Source of the DNA: CAUZRD01 sp963582255 | Lineage (GTDB): Bacteria > Pseudomonadota > Alphaproteobacteria > Rhizobiales > TMED25 | NCBI GenBank assembly: GCA_963582255.1 | Contig: CAUZRD010000067.1 | Location: forward strand, 1 to 10,184 | Length of the DNA stretch: 10,184 nt | Reading direction: 5' to 3' | In this document: positions 1-6,473 of the stretch, one piece after another | Layout of the letters: each line of letters begins with the position of its first letter | Numbering within the stretch: the stretch's first letter is position 1 | Notes under the pieces: generated by a model | Seen by the model: only the letters and a program-made list of their open reading frames with translations | Told to the model about the DNA's origin: nothing | Databases searched by the model: none | Program-made: the position numbers and the translations under genes

Positions 1-402
1 GCTGGTGCGATGAAGCGGCATAATTTCAAAGGCTTGCGTGCTAGTCATGGTGTGTCCGTTAGTCATCGAAGTCATGGTTCAACTGGCCAGTGTCAGGATC
101 CGGGTAAGGTGTTTAAGGGCAAAAAAATGGCAGGTCATATGGGTGCGGCTCGTGTGACTGTTCAAAATCTTGAAGTAGTTCGCACTGATGTTGACCGTGG
201 TCTTGTTCTTGTTCGAGGCGGGGTGCCGGGCGCTAAGGGTGGCTGGGTCACATTGCGCGATGCGGTGAAATTGCCGCTCCCTGATGGGGTGCCGCTTCCG
301 GGGAGCTTTGAAGTAGGTATTTCTGGTGTGTCTGAAGATTCTGTGAGTGTAGCGGCTGATGGTAGTGTGCCGGATGAAGTAGGTGAGGACATCAAATCAT
401 GA
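1..402 (+). CDS. rplC: 50S ribosomal protein L3, C-terminal part (5' end outside window)
   Basis: L3 binds 23S rRNA near the peptidyl-transferase centre and starts 50S assembly. The frame is open from base 1 (Ala-Gly-Ala-Met-Lys-Arg), so the ATG at base 10 is internal and not the start. The visible 133 residues include the family signature around GSTGQCQDPGKVFKGKKMAG; the first Gln of GQCQ lies where E. coli L3 carries the glutamine methylated by PrmB. After the conserved core, ending near VTLRDAV, there is a tail of roughly 40 residues rich in Asp, Glu, Ser and Gly that E. coli L3 lacks; tails of this kind occur in alphaproteobacterial L3. The stop overlaps the rplD start (ATGA), which suggests translational coupling. 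The N-terminal part and the upstream rpsJ expected in this cluster are not in the window. Confidence 0.97.
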   Translation, partial: AGAMKRHNFKGLRASHGVSVSHRSHGSTGQCQDPGKVFKGKKMAGHMGAARVTVQNLEVVRTDVDRGLVLVRGGVPGAKGGWVTLRDAVKLPLPDGVPLPGSFEVGISGVSEDSVSVAADGSVPDEVGEDIKS

Positions 403-1022
403 AGGTTAATGTCACCACACTTGATGACGGTAAGGCTGGGACGGTTGAGTTGGCGGATCACATTTTTGGTCTGGAGCCACGCTCCGACCTTCTGCACCGC
501 ATCGTGACTTGGCAGTTGGCTAAGCGGCGTGCGGGTACCCATAAGGTTAAGAACCGAGCCGATATTACAGGTTCCGGTACGAAGATATTTCGCCAGAAAG
601 GCACTGGTAATGCACGGCATGGTTCGCGTAAAGTTCCGCAGTTTCGCGGCGGTGGTAGGGCGTTTGGCCCCCACCCACGCGATCACTCGATCGGCATGCC
701 AAAGAAGGTGAGAGCGCTGGCGTTGCGCCACGCTCTGTCAGCCAAGGCCAAAGAAGATTCGGTTATGGTGCTTAATGACATCAACCTCGAAGAGCCAAAA
801 ACTAAAGTTTTGGTTGCTGCGTTTGCCAAATTAGGATTGAAGTCTGCGTTGATTGTTGACGGCGATGTGGTTGAGAAGAATTTTGCTAGAGCGGCTGGAA
901 ATATTCCGCGTATAGATCTTTTGCCGGCCGTTGGTATCAACGCCTATGACATTCTTAATCACGATACTTTGGTGCTGACTAAGGCGGCTGTGGTGAAGTT
1001 GGAGGAGCGGTTTAATGCGTGA
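399..1022 (+). CDS. rplD: 50S ribosomal protein L4
   Basis: L4 binds 23S rRNA; its extended loop lines the exit tunnel beside L22. The protein is 207 residues, close to the usual 200-210. The long basic loop covers about residues 45-95 and contains GSGTKIFRQKGTGNARHGS and FRGGGRAFGP, the tunnel-constriction segment where macrolide-resistance changes map in other bacteria; no obvious lesion is seen. The C-terminal globular part (about 100-207) ends with LPAVGINAYDIL and HDTLVLTK, typical of the family. The start overlaps the rplC stop by four bases and has an AGGTGAGG-like ribosome-binding site about 10 bases upstream. In E. coli L4 also represses the S10 operon through the leader upstream of rpsJ, which is outside this window, so such control cannot be judged here. 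Confidence 0.98.
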   Translation: MKVNVTTLDDGKAGTVELADHIFGLEPRSDLLHRIVTWQLAKRRAGTHKVKNRADITGSGTKIFRQKGTGNARHGSRKVPQFRGGGRAFGPHPRDHSIGMPKKVRALALRHALSAKAKEDSVMVLNDINLEEPKTKVLVAAFAKLGLKSALIVDGDVVEKNFARAAGNIPRIDLLPAVGINAYDILNHDTLVLTKAAVVKLEERFNA

Positions 1023-1311
1023 TGCCGATCTCTATGACGTTATAGTTAGCCCTGTGATCACTGAAAAGTCGACACTGGCTACAGAACATGATCAGGTCAT
1101 TTTTAATGTCTCGCGTACTGCTACAAAGCCTCAGATAAAAGAGGCGGTGGAGAAACTATTCAGCGTCAAAGTTAAGGCGGTGAATACTTTAATACGCAAA
1201 GGTAAGACTAAACGTTTTCGTGGGCGGCCTGGCCGTCAGAGTGACGTCAAGAAAGCTTATGTTACCTTGGAAGATGGGCAGTCGATCGATATTTCGACTG
1301 GGCTGTCATAG
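1015..1311 (+). CDS. rplW: 50S ribosomal protein L23
   Basis: L23 sits at the polypeptide tunnel exit and is the docking site for trigger factor and signal recognition particle. The 98-residue protein has the full bacterial length. VSPVITEKS near the N-terminus places Glu17 at the position of E. coli Glu18, the main trigger-factor contact. The central basic extension around residues 60-78 (IRKGKTKRFRGRPGRQSD) reaches into the tunnel, followed by the conserved KKAYVTLEDGQ strand. The start lies inside the end of rplD (8-base overlap, ATGCGTGA) and is preceded by a strong GGAGGAG at 1001-1007, so translation is probably both coupled and independently initiated. Confidence 0.98.
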   Translation: MRDADLYDVIVSPVITEKSTLATEHDQVIFNVSRTATKPQIKEAVEKLFSVKVKAVNTLIRKGKTKRFRGRPGRQSDVKKAYVTLEDGQSIDISTGLS

Positions 1312-1326
1312 GATGCGGATGAAATT

Positions 1327-2166
1327 ATGGCGCTGAAGAGCTATAAACCAAATACTCCCGGTCAACGCGGATTGGTTTTGGTGGCGCGTGATCACTTGTG
1401 GTCAGGCAAGCCTGTCAAGACATTGACTGAGGGGCTGACTAAATCGGGTGGGCGAAATAATTATGGCCGCATCACGGCACGTCGTCGCGGCGGCGGTCAT
1501 AAGCGTCTCTACCGCATGGTCGATTTCAAGCGGCGTAAGTTTGATGTGCCGGCGACTGTTGAGCGGCTTGAGTATGATCCCAATCGCTCTGCCTTTATTG
1601 CGCTGATCCGATATGAGGATGGTGAGCAGTCCTATATACTTGCGCCACAACGGTTGGCTCCAGGCGATGTCGTGGTTTCTGGGGAACGCGTTGATGTGAA
1701 GCCTGGAAATGCTATGCCCCTGTCTTCCATACCGATTGGAACTATCATCCATAATGTGGAGCTTAAAGCGGGAAAGGGTGGTCAGATCGCGCGTGCGGCT
1801 GGCACCTATGTACAGCTCGCTGGTCGTGATCAGAACTATGCTATTTTACGTTTAAGCTCCGGCGAGCAACGGTTGACGAGATCCGAGTGCATGGCCACGA
1901 TAGGTGCCGTTTCCAACCCGGATAATTCTAATATCAAGCTAGCTAAGGCTGGCCGATCGCGCTGGCTTGGAAGGCGCCCTTCAGTACGGGGCGTTGCTAT
2001 GAATCCGGTTGATCATCCTCATGGTGGCGGTGAAGGTAAAACTTCTGGTGGGCGACATCCGGTAACGCCCTGGGGTGTTTCGACGAAGGGTAAAAGAACT
2101 CGTTCTAACAAATCGAGCGATAAATTGATTTTGCGCAGTCGCCATCTGCGTAAGAAGCGGAGATAG
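1327..2166 (+). CDS. rplB: 50S ribosomal protein L2
   Basis: L2 is a primary 23S rRNA binder, needed for subunit association and peptidyl-transferase activity. At 279 residues it is a few longer than E. coli L2 (273). The N-terminal part has the GGRNNYGRITARRRGGGHKR motif (about 41-60). The C-terminal part has the universally conserved NPVDHPHGGGEGKTSGGRHP segment; His230 corresponds to E. coli His229, implicated in activity. The basic tail ends in LRKKRR. The first residues (MALKSYKPNTPGQR) match the usual L2 start, supporting the ATG at 1327, with a GGAT-type site about 6 bases upstream. The gap to rplW is 15 bases and to rpsS only 2. Confidence 0.98.
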   Translation: MALKSYKPNTPGQRGLVLVARDHLWSGKPVKTLTEGLTKSGGRNNYGRITARRRGGGHKRLYRMVDFKRRKFDVPATVERLEYDPNRSAFIALIRYEDGEQSYILAPQRLAPGDVVVSGERVDVKPGNAMPLSSIPIGTIIHNVELKAGKGGQIARAAGTYVQLAGRDQNYAILRLSSGEQRLTRSECMATIGAVSNPDNSNIKLAKAGRSRWLGRRPSVRGVAMNPVDHPHGGGEGKTSGGRHPVTPWGVSTKGKRTRSNKSSDKLILRSRHLRKKRR

Positions 2167-2168
2167 AT

Positions 2169-2447
2169 ATGGCGCGTTCAGTTTCCAAGGGACCATTTGT
2201 CGATGGCTATCTGCTTAAAAAGGCAGATACCGCACGAAATTCAGGTCGCAATGACATCATTAAGATATGGAGCAGGAGATCAACGATCCTGCCACAGTTT
2301 GTCGGACTCACTTTTGGCGTACACAACGGCCACAAGCATATTCCCGTGATGGTGGGCGAAGATATGGTAGGACACAAATTTGGTGAGTTCTCGCCAAGTA
2401 GAACCTATTACGGTCACTTAGCGGATAAAAAGGCGAGAAGGAAATAG
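2169..2447 (+). CDS. rpsS: 30S ribosomal protein S19
   Basis: S19 is in the head of the 30S subunit, next to S13, and contributes to the A-site tRNA region and intersubunit bridges. The 92 residues match the normal length. Diagnostic segments are MARSVSKGPFVDGYLLKK at the start, IKIWSRRSTILPQFVG in the middle, and GHKHIPVMVGEDMVGHKFGEF with a final RTYYGHLADKKARRK. The start follows the rplB stop by two bases and uses a CGGAGA purine run inside the rplB end. The rplV start follows after one base, so S19 and L22 are probably made from tightly linked initiation events. Confidence 0.98.
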   Translation: MARSVSKGPFVDGYLLKKADTARNSGRNDIIKIWSRRSTILPQFVGLTFGVHNGHKHIPVMVGEDMVGHKFGEFSPSRTYYGHLADKKARRK

Positions 2448-2448
2448 C

Positions 2449-2829
2449 ATGGGTAAGCCCAAGCACGTGCGTGCATTGCCAGATAATGAGGCTAAGGCGG
2501 TTACTCGGATGCTTCGTGTTTCTCCGCAAAAACTCAATTTGGTTGCTGCCCAGATCCGCGGCCTCAAGGTTGAGCGTGCGCTGAATGATTTATCTTTTTC
2601 ACGCAAACGTATTGCGTTGGACGTACGTAAAACTCTTCAATCTGCAATTGCCAATGCCGAGAACAACCATGAACTTAATGTTGATGCGCTGATTGTCTCT
2701 GAGGCCCATGTTGGCAAGAACCTGGTGATGAAACGCGTCCGACCGCGCGCTCGCGGGCGGTCGGCTCAGATTCTGAAGCCATTTAGTCAACTCACTATCG
2801 TTGTGCGCGAACTAGAGGAAATTGCCTGA
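2449..2829 (+). CDS. rplV: 50S ribosomal protein L22
   Basis: L22 spans the 23S rRNA domains, and its beta-hairpin forms the exit-tunnel constriction together with L4. The protein is 126 residues; E. coli L22 is 110, the difference being mostly a longer N-terminus. The globular core has MLRVSPQKLNLVAAQIRG (about 21-38) and ALIVSEAHVGKN. The hairpin is VMKRVRPRARGRSAQILKP (about 93-111), with Met94-Lys95-Arg96 intact; loss of the equivalent triplet in E. coli gives erythromycin resistance. The stop overlaps the rpsC start by one base (TGATG), a typical termination-reinitiation junction. The AAGGAA before the start lies within the end of rpsS. Confidence 0.98.
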   Translation: MGKPKHVRALPDNEAKAVTRMLRVSPQKLNLVAAQIRGLKVERALNDLSFSRKRIALDVRKTLQSAIANAENNHELNVDALIVSEAHVGKNLVMKRVRPRARGRSAQILKPFSQLTIVVRELEEIA

Positions 2830-3539
2830 TGGGACAGAAAGTATCTCCAGTCGGGCTGCGTCTCGGCATCAACAAAACTTGGGATTCACGCTGGTTTGCG
2901 AGGGGGCATGAATACGCTAAACTGCTGCACGAAGATCGCCACATTCGAGAGTTGATCTTGAACATCCGTTCCCAGGCTGCAATTTCTAAAGTGGTAATTG
3001 AACGCCCGCACAAAAAATGCCGTGTAACCATTCATACAGCGCGACCAGGAGTTTTGATTGGTAAGAAGGGTGCGGATATCGAGGTTATGCGCAAAAAGGT
3101 GGGAGCGCTTACTAAGAGCGATGTTTCAATCAATATTGTTGAGGTACGTAAACCGGAAATTGATGCGCAGCTTGTTGCCGAGAATATTGCTCAGCAGCTC
3201 GAACGTCGTGTTGCGTTCAGGCGTGCTATGAAACGTGCGGTACAGTCCGCCATGCGCCTCGGCGCCGAAGGTATCCGTATCAATTGTGGTGGACGTCTTG
3301 GTGGCGCTGAGATTGCCCGCACAGAATGGTACCGTGAAGGTCGGGTGCCTCTTCATACCTTGCGCGCTGATGTCGATTACGGTGCGGCAACTGCCCATAC
3401 TGCTTATGGTACGTGCGGGGTTAAGGTATGGGTGTTCCGGGGTGAAATAATGGAGCACGATCCGATGGCACACGAACGCCGCGTTCTCGACATGCAGGAA
3501 AATCTGCGTGGCGGTGGACGTCGCGAGCGTGCGAGCTAG
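2829..3539 (+). CDS. rpsC: 30S ribosomal protein S3
   Basis: S3 is in the 30S head at the mRNA entry channel, where with S4 and S5 it acts in mRNA unwinding. It has 236 residues, the usual length. The N-terminal MGQKVSPVGLRLG and RWFA are followed by a type II KH domain whose GKKG loop is at 78-81 (GVLIGKKGADIE). Arg131, Arg132 and Lys135 (FRRAMKRA) coincide with the E. coli residues tied to helicase activity. The C-terminal half has the GAEGIRINCGGRLGGAEIAR block and ends in a basic GGGRRERAS tail. The start is fused to the rplV stop by one base, suggesting coupled translation. Confidence 0.98.
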   Translation: MGQKVSPVGLRLGINKTWDSRWFARGHEYAKLLHEDRHIRELILNIRSQAAISKVVIERPHKKCRVTIHTARPGVLIGKKGADIEVMRKKVGALTKSDVSINIVEVRKPEIDAQLVAENIAQQLERRVAFRRAMKRAVQSAMRLGAEGIRINCGGRLGGAEIARTEWYREGRVPLHTLRADVDYGAATAHTAYGTCGVKVWVFRGEIMEHDPMAHERRVLDMQENLRGGGRRERAS

Positions 3540-3553
3540 GGGAGCGCATAGTT

Positions 3554-3973
3554 ATGTTGCAGCCAAAGCGAACAAAATTTCGTAAACAGCATAAGGGGCG
3601 CATCCATGGTGTGGCTAAGGGCGGGTATGATATCACGTTTGGCTCCTACGGTCTTAAGGCTCAGGAACCAGCTCGTGTGACGGCTCGCCAAATTGAGGCA
3701 GCTCGACGCGCGATGACTCGCCACATGAAGCGTGCAGGGCGTGTTTGGATTAGAATTTTTCCTGATGTGCCTGTTTCCAAGAAGCCAACTGAAGTGCGTA
3801 TGGGAAAAGGTAAGGGCTCACCTGAGTTTTGGGCTGTTCGTGTTAAGCCTGGCCGGATCATGTTTGAGATCGATGGAGTAGATCCAATTGTCGCACGCGA
3901 GGCTCTTCGTTTGGCTGCGGCTAAACTACCGATTAAATGTCGTTACGTCGCCCGTCTCGGCGACAAACTATAG
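3554..3973 (+). CDS. rplP: 50S ribosomal protein L16
   Basis: L16 lies near the A-site tRNA elbow and 5S rRNA, and helps late 50S maturation. The 139-residue protein matches the family (E. coli 136). It starts MLQPKRTKFRKQHKGR and contains the invariant FGSYGLKA. The conserved loop is VRMGKGKGSPEFW; Arg82 here equals E. coli Arg81, the residue hydroxylated by YcfD/RoxA, though whether this host has that oxygenase is unknown. The C-terminal REALRLAAAKLPIKC block is typical. A 14-base gap from rpsC contains an AGGGGAG ribosome-binding site overlapping the rpsC stop. Confidence 0.98.
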   Translation: MLQPKRTKFRKQHKGRIHGVAKGGYDITFGSYGLKAQEPARVTARQIEAARRAMTRHMKRAGRVWIRIFPDVPVSKKPTEVRMGKGKGSPEFWAVRVKPGRIMFEIDGVDPIVAREALRLAAAKLPIKCRYVARLGDKL

Positions 3974-3984
3974 GACGTGGGGCA

Positions 3985-4188
3985 ATGAACATCTCCGAAG
4001 TCCGCGATCTGAGTGTTGATCAGCTGGATGATGAATTGATCAAGCTGAAGCGCGAGCAGTTCAATTTGCGGTTTCAGGCGGCGACCGGGCAGTTGGAAAA
4101 CACCTCCCGGGTTCGTGTCGTACGCCGTGCTATTGCGCGCATCAAAACAGTACAACGCACGAACAACGCCAAAGTCGCGGAAGGCTAG
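3985..4188 (+). CDS. rpmC: 50S ribosomal protein L29
   Basis: L29 is a small helical protein at the tunnel exit beside L23. The start is set at ATG 3985, giving 67 residues with the usual opening MNISEVRDLSVDQLDDEL and helical-hairpin features KREQFNLRFQAATGQLENTSRVRVVRRAIARIKT. An in-frame ATG 48 bases earlier (3937) is rejected because it would overlap rplP by 37 bases and add a 16-residue basic leader not seen in the family. A GTGGGG purine run stands just upstream of 3985. The gap from rplP is 11 bases, and rpsQ follows after 7. Confidence 0.96.
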   Translation: MNISEVRDLSVDQLDDELIKLKREQFNLRFQAATGQLENTSRVRVVRRAIARIKTVQRTNNAKVAEG

Positions 4189-4195
4189 AACAGAT

Positions 4196-4435
4196 ATGCC
4201 AAAGAGGATATTGCAGGGCACCGTTGAAGGTGAAAAATCAAACAAAACCGTGGTCGTTCGCGTTGACCGCAGGTTTACTGATCCCTTGTTTAAAAAGACT
4301 GTGCGTCGTTCTAAGCGCTATCACGCGCATGACGAACATAATGTGCATAAGATTGGCGATCAGGTGCGGATTCAAGAATGTAAACCGATCTCCAAACTCA
4401 AGCGCTGGGTTGTGCTTGAGGAAATGGCCGGCTGA
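4196..4435 (+). CDS. rpsQ: 30S ribosomal protein S17
   Basis: S17 is an OB-fold primary binder of the 16S rRNA 5' domain. The start is placed at ATG 4196, giving 79 residues beginning MPKRILQGTVEGEKSNKTVVV; this is the normal S17 opening and length. An in-frame ATG at 4115 would lie deep inside rpmC and add 27 unrelated residues. Family marks are the VRRSKRYHAHDEHN segment (about 40-53) with the conserved Tyr-His, then IGDQVRIQECKPISKLKRW. A GGAAGG run at 4179-4184, inside the end of rpmC, is the likely ribosome-binding site. This is the last gene of the S10 string; a 43-base gap separates it from rplN. Confidence 0.96.
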   Translation: MPKRILQGTVEGEKSNKTVVVRVDRRFTDPLFKKTVRRSKRYHAHDEHNVHKIGDQVRIQECKPISKLKRWVVLEEMAG

Positions 4436-4445
4436 GTGCGCTCAG
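4432..4445 (+). other. Small hairpin over the rpsQ stop at the S10/spc junction
   Basis: CTGAG-TGCG-CTCAG is a perfect 5-bp stem with a 4-base loop covering the rpsQ TGA stop. It is followed by TGTTGG, not a T-run, so it does not look like an intrinsic terminator. The gap to rplN (4436-4478) otherwise holds a GGCGGGAAG ribosome-binding region and no convincing promoter. It could be chance or a weak processing or pausing element; the sequence supports only the pairing. Confidence 0.35.
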
Positions 4446-4478
4446 TGTTGGTTAAATGAAAGATAAGGCGGGAAGCTA

Positions 4479-4847
4479 ATGATACAGATGCAATCAAATC
4501 TCGATGTCGCCGACAACTCGGGCGCGCGCCGGGTGCAGTGTATCAAGGTTCTGGGTGGCTCCAAGCGGAGGTTTGCAGGAGTAGGTGATACCATCGTGGT
4601 GTCTGTGAAAGAGGCGATCCCGCGCGGCCGCGTTAAGAAGGGGGATGTGATGAGAGCCGTCATCGTTCGTACGGCTAAAGACATCCGTCGGAATGATGGT
4701 ACTGTAATTAGATTTGATCACAATGCTGCTGTGCTTATCAATCAACAAGGGGAGCCGGTTGGCACTCGTATTTTTGGTCCTGTTACGCGAGAGTTAAGAG
4801 CGAAGAACCACATGAAGATTATATCGCTCGCGCCGGAGGTTTTGTAG
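4479..4847 (+). CDS. rplN: 50S ribosomal protein L14
   Basis: L14 lies on the 50S interface, forms bridges to 16S rRNA and is the binding site of the silencing factor RsfS. The 122-residue length is standard. It starts MIQMQSNLDVADNSGARRV, one of the most conserved ribosomal-protein openings. It continues with GDTIVVSVKEAIPRGRVKKG, AVIVRTAKDIRR and the C-terminal GTRIFGPVTRELR, with MKIISLAPEVL at the end. A GGCGGGAAG purine run precedes the ATG. In E. coli this is the first gene of the spc operon with its own promoter; here the 43-base upstream gap shows no clear -35/-10 pair, so transcription probably continues from the S10 string. Confidence 0.98.
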   Translation: MIQMQSNLDVADNSGARRVQCIKVLGGSKRRFAGVGDTIVVSVKEAIPRGRVKKGDVMRAVIVRTAKDIRRNDGTVIRFDHNAAVLINQQGEPVGTRIFGPVTRELRAKNHMKIISLAPEVL

Positions 4848-5165
4848 ATGGCTGCGAAAATCAAGAAGGGTGACCGGGTGGTTGTTCGAACTGGCCGAGA
4901 TAAGGGTAAACTAGGCGATGTTGTGCGGATCATTCCGGATAACTCCCGTGCCGTCGTGCGGGGTGTAAATCTGGTTCGTCGGCATACACGTCAATCTCAA
5001 ACGGAGCAGGGCGGAATTATTTCAAAAGAAGCACCCGTTCATTTATCAAATCTCGCGTTGGCTGATCCAGAGGATGACAAGCCAACTCGTGTTGGATTTA
5101 AGTTTCAGGACGATGGCCGAAAGGTACGTTTCGCTAAGCGGTCAGGAGGCACAATCGATGGCTGA
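4848..5165 (+). CDS. rplX: 50S ribosomal protein L24
   Basis: L24 is an assembly-initiating protein that binds the 5' end of 23S rRNA and sits by the tunnel exit. It has 105 residues, normal for the family. The N-terminal KOW motif is visible at about residues 4-31 (KIKKGDRVVVRTGRDKGKLG, then DVVRI). Next comes VRGVNLVRRHTRQSQTEQGG with the conserved ISKEAPVHLSNLAL strand. The ATG follows the rplN stop directly with no spacer, so the ribosome-binding site (CCGGAGG) is in the end of rplN. The gene's last 8 bases overlap the rplE start. Confidence 0.98.
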   Translation: MAAKIKKGDRVVVRTGRDKGKLGDVVRIIPDNSRAVVRGVNLVRRHTRQSQTEQGGIISKEAPVHLSNLALADPEDDKPTRVGFKFQDDGRKVRFAKRSGGTIDG

Positions 5166-5715
5166 GGCCACATATATCCCGCGGCTAAAGTTGCACTATG
5201 ATGATGTTGTGCGGCCGAGTTTGATTGAACGCTTTGGCTACACCAATCCCTTCCAAGTTCCTCGACTTGATAAGGTTGTGCTTAATATGGGAGTTGGTGG
5301 AGCGGTTGCTGATTCAAAAAAAATTAATGTTGCAGTAGATGACTTGGCGGCTATTGCTGGCCAGCGCCCTGTGATTACCAAGGCTCGCGCGTCAATTGCT
5401 AATTTCAAACTACGTGAAGGTATGAATATTGGCACCAAGGTGACGTTGCGCCGTGCGCGTATGTACGAATTTGTAGATCGACTTCTGACGGTCGCGTTGC
5501 CTCGGGTTCGTGATTTTCGTGGCCTCAGTCCTTCGAGTTTTGATGGTGGGGGAAATTTTTCTCTGGGCATGCGTGAGCACATTGTGTTTCCAGAAATAAA
5601 CTATGACAATGTCGAAGAGGAGTTGGGGCTTGATGTGGTTATCTGCACCACTGCTCGCAACGATGAAGAAGCGCGTGTGCTTCTGGATGAACTCAATTTT
5701 CCGTTTCGAAACTGA
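5158..5715 (+). CDS. rplE: 50S ribosomal protein L5
   Basis: L5 binds 5S rRNA in the central protuberance, contacts P-site tRNA and forms bridges to the 30S head. The start is ATG 5158, giving 185 residues beginning MAEATYIPRLKLHYDDVV. It has an excellent AGGAGG at 5144-5149 and an 8-base overlap with rplX (ATGGCTGA). An in-frame ATG at 5074 deep inside rplX is rejected. Family blocks include KVVLNMGVGGAVADSK, the AGQRPVITKARASIANFKLREG segment, VTLRRARMYEFVDRLL, LPRVRDFRGLSPSSFDGGGNFSLG and a C-terminal ICTTARNDEEARVLL. In E. coli S8 represses the spc operon by binding mRNA near the start of this gene; a like site is not demonstrated here. Confidence 0.98.
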   Translation: MAEATYIPRLKLHYDDVVRPSLIERFGYTNPFQVPRLDKVVLNMGVGGAVADSKKINVAVDDLAAIAGQRPVITKARASIANFKLREGMNIGTKVTLRRARMYEFVDRLLTVALPRVRDFRGLSPSSFDGGGNFSLGMREHIVFPEINYDNVEEELGLDVVICTTARNDEEARVLLDELNFPFRN

Positions 5716-5736
5716 ACCGGTAGCTAAGAGGAAGAT

Positions 5737-6042
5737 ATGGCGAAGAAAAGCGCGGTGGAGCGCAACAATAAGCGCCGGAAAATGGTGGTAAAATTTGCCT
5801 CCAAACGGGCGCGTCTAAAGGCGGTGATCCAAGATCATTCGGTAAGCATGGAAGAGAGATTTCAAGCCCATCTAAGGCTTGCGGGTCTCCCTCGTAATTC
5901 TGCGCCCAACCGAATCAGAAATCGATGTGAGATTTCAGGACGGCCGCGTGGATTTTATAGAAAAATCGGGATGTCCCGAATTGCCCTTCGAGATCTGGCT
6001 TCTGCCGGGTTGATACCGGGCATGGTTAAGTCAAGCTGGTAG
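5737..6042 (+). CDS. rpsN: 30S ribosomal protein S14, zinc-independent form
   Basis: S14 binds the 16S 3' domain in the 30S head. The 101-residue length and the absence of the two CxxC pairs (only one Cys is present) mark the long, zinc-independent type rather than the ~61-residue zinc-binding type. It opens MAKKSAVERNNKRRKMV and has the C-terminal signature LPRNSAPNRIRNRCEISGRPRGFYRKIGMSR, spread over about residues 51-81, ending in GLIPGMVKSSW. The gap from rplE is 21 bases with an AAGAGGAAG ribosome-binding site just before the ATG, and rpsH follows after 9 bases. Confidence 0.98.
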   Translation: MAKKSAVERNNKRRKMVVKFASKRARLKAVIQDHSVSMEERFQAHLRLAGLPRNSAPNRIRNRCEISGRPRGFYRKIGMSRIALRDLASAGLIPGMVKSSW

Positions 6043-6051
6043 GATTTTCGC

Positions 6052-6450
6052 ATGGTGATGACCGACCCATTGGGGGATATGTTGACCCGCATACGCAATG
6101 CTCAAATGCGTGGTAAAAACAAAATTTCTACTCCCGCATCAAAATTGCGTGAACGCGTTCTCAACGTGTTGGAAACGGAGGGTTTTATTCGTGGGTTTGC
6201 CCGTGTTGAGCTCTCTGGATCGTTTCCTGAGTTAGAAATTGAACTTAAATATCACGATGGCCATCCGGTCATTCGGGAAATTAAGCGGGTGTCTAAGCCT
6301 GGGCGCCGGGTCTATTCATCTGTAGGTGACTTGCCGCGGGTTTATAATGGACTTGGATTGTCCATTCTCTCAACGCCAAAGGGCGTAATGTCGGATTCCG
6401 ATGCGCGCGACAGTAATGTGGGCGGCGAAGTCCTCTGTAAGGTTTTTTAG
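6052..6450 (+). CDS. rpsH: 30S ribosomal protein S8
   Basis: S8 binds the central domain of 16S rRNA and in E. coli also represses its own operon at the mRNA level. It has 132 residues. The start at 6052 gives Met-Val-Met before TDPLGDMLTRIRNAQ. The ATG at 6058 is an alternative, but the TAGGA run at 6039-6043 is better spaced for 6052, and related S8 proteins also carry two or three residues before the DP. The C-terminal half has the RNA-binding block IKRVSKPGRRVYSS and GLGLSILSTPKGVMSD, and ends GGEVLCKVF, the expected terminus. A single frame spans the gene without breaks. Confidence 0.97.
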   Translation: MVMTDPLGDMLTRIRNAQMRGKNKISTPASKLRERVLNVLETEGFIRGFARVELSGSFPELEIELKYHDGHPVIREIKRVSKPGRRVYSSVGDLPRVYNGLGLSILSTPKGVMSDSDARDSNVGGEVLCKVF

Positions 6451-6473
6451 GCAACCGCCGGAGAGAATGAGAT

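Noticed and set aside
162..731. Long minus-strand open frame (189 codons) opposite rplC and rplD
   Set aside because: It lies antisense to two highly conserved genes, its product is low-complexity Ser/Thr/Pro/Arg-rich and matches no family I know, and such frames are common opposite GC-biased third positions.
4432..4452. Hairpin at the rpsQ end as a rho-independent terminator
   Set aside because: The stem is 5 bp and is followed by TGTTGG instead of a T-run, and the next gene starts within 43 bases on the same strand.
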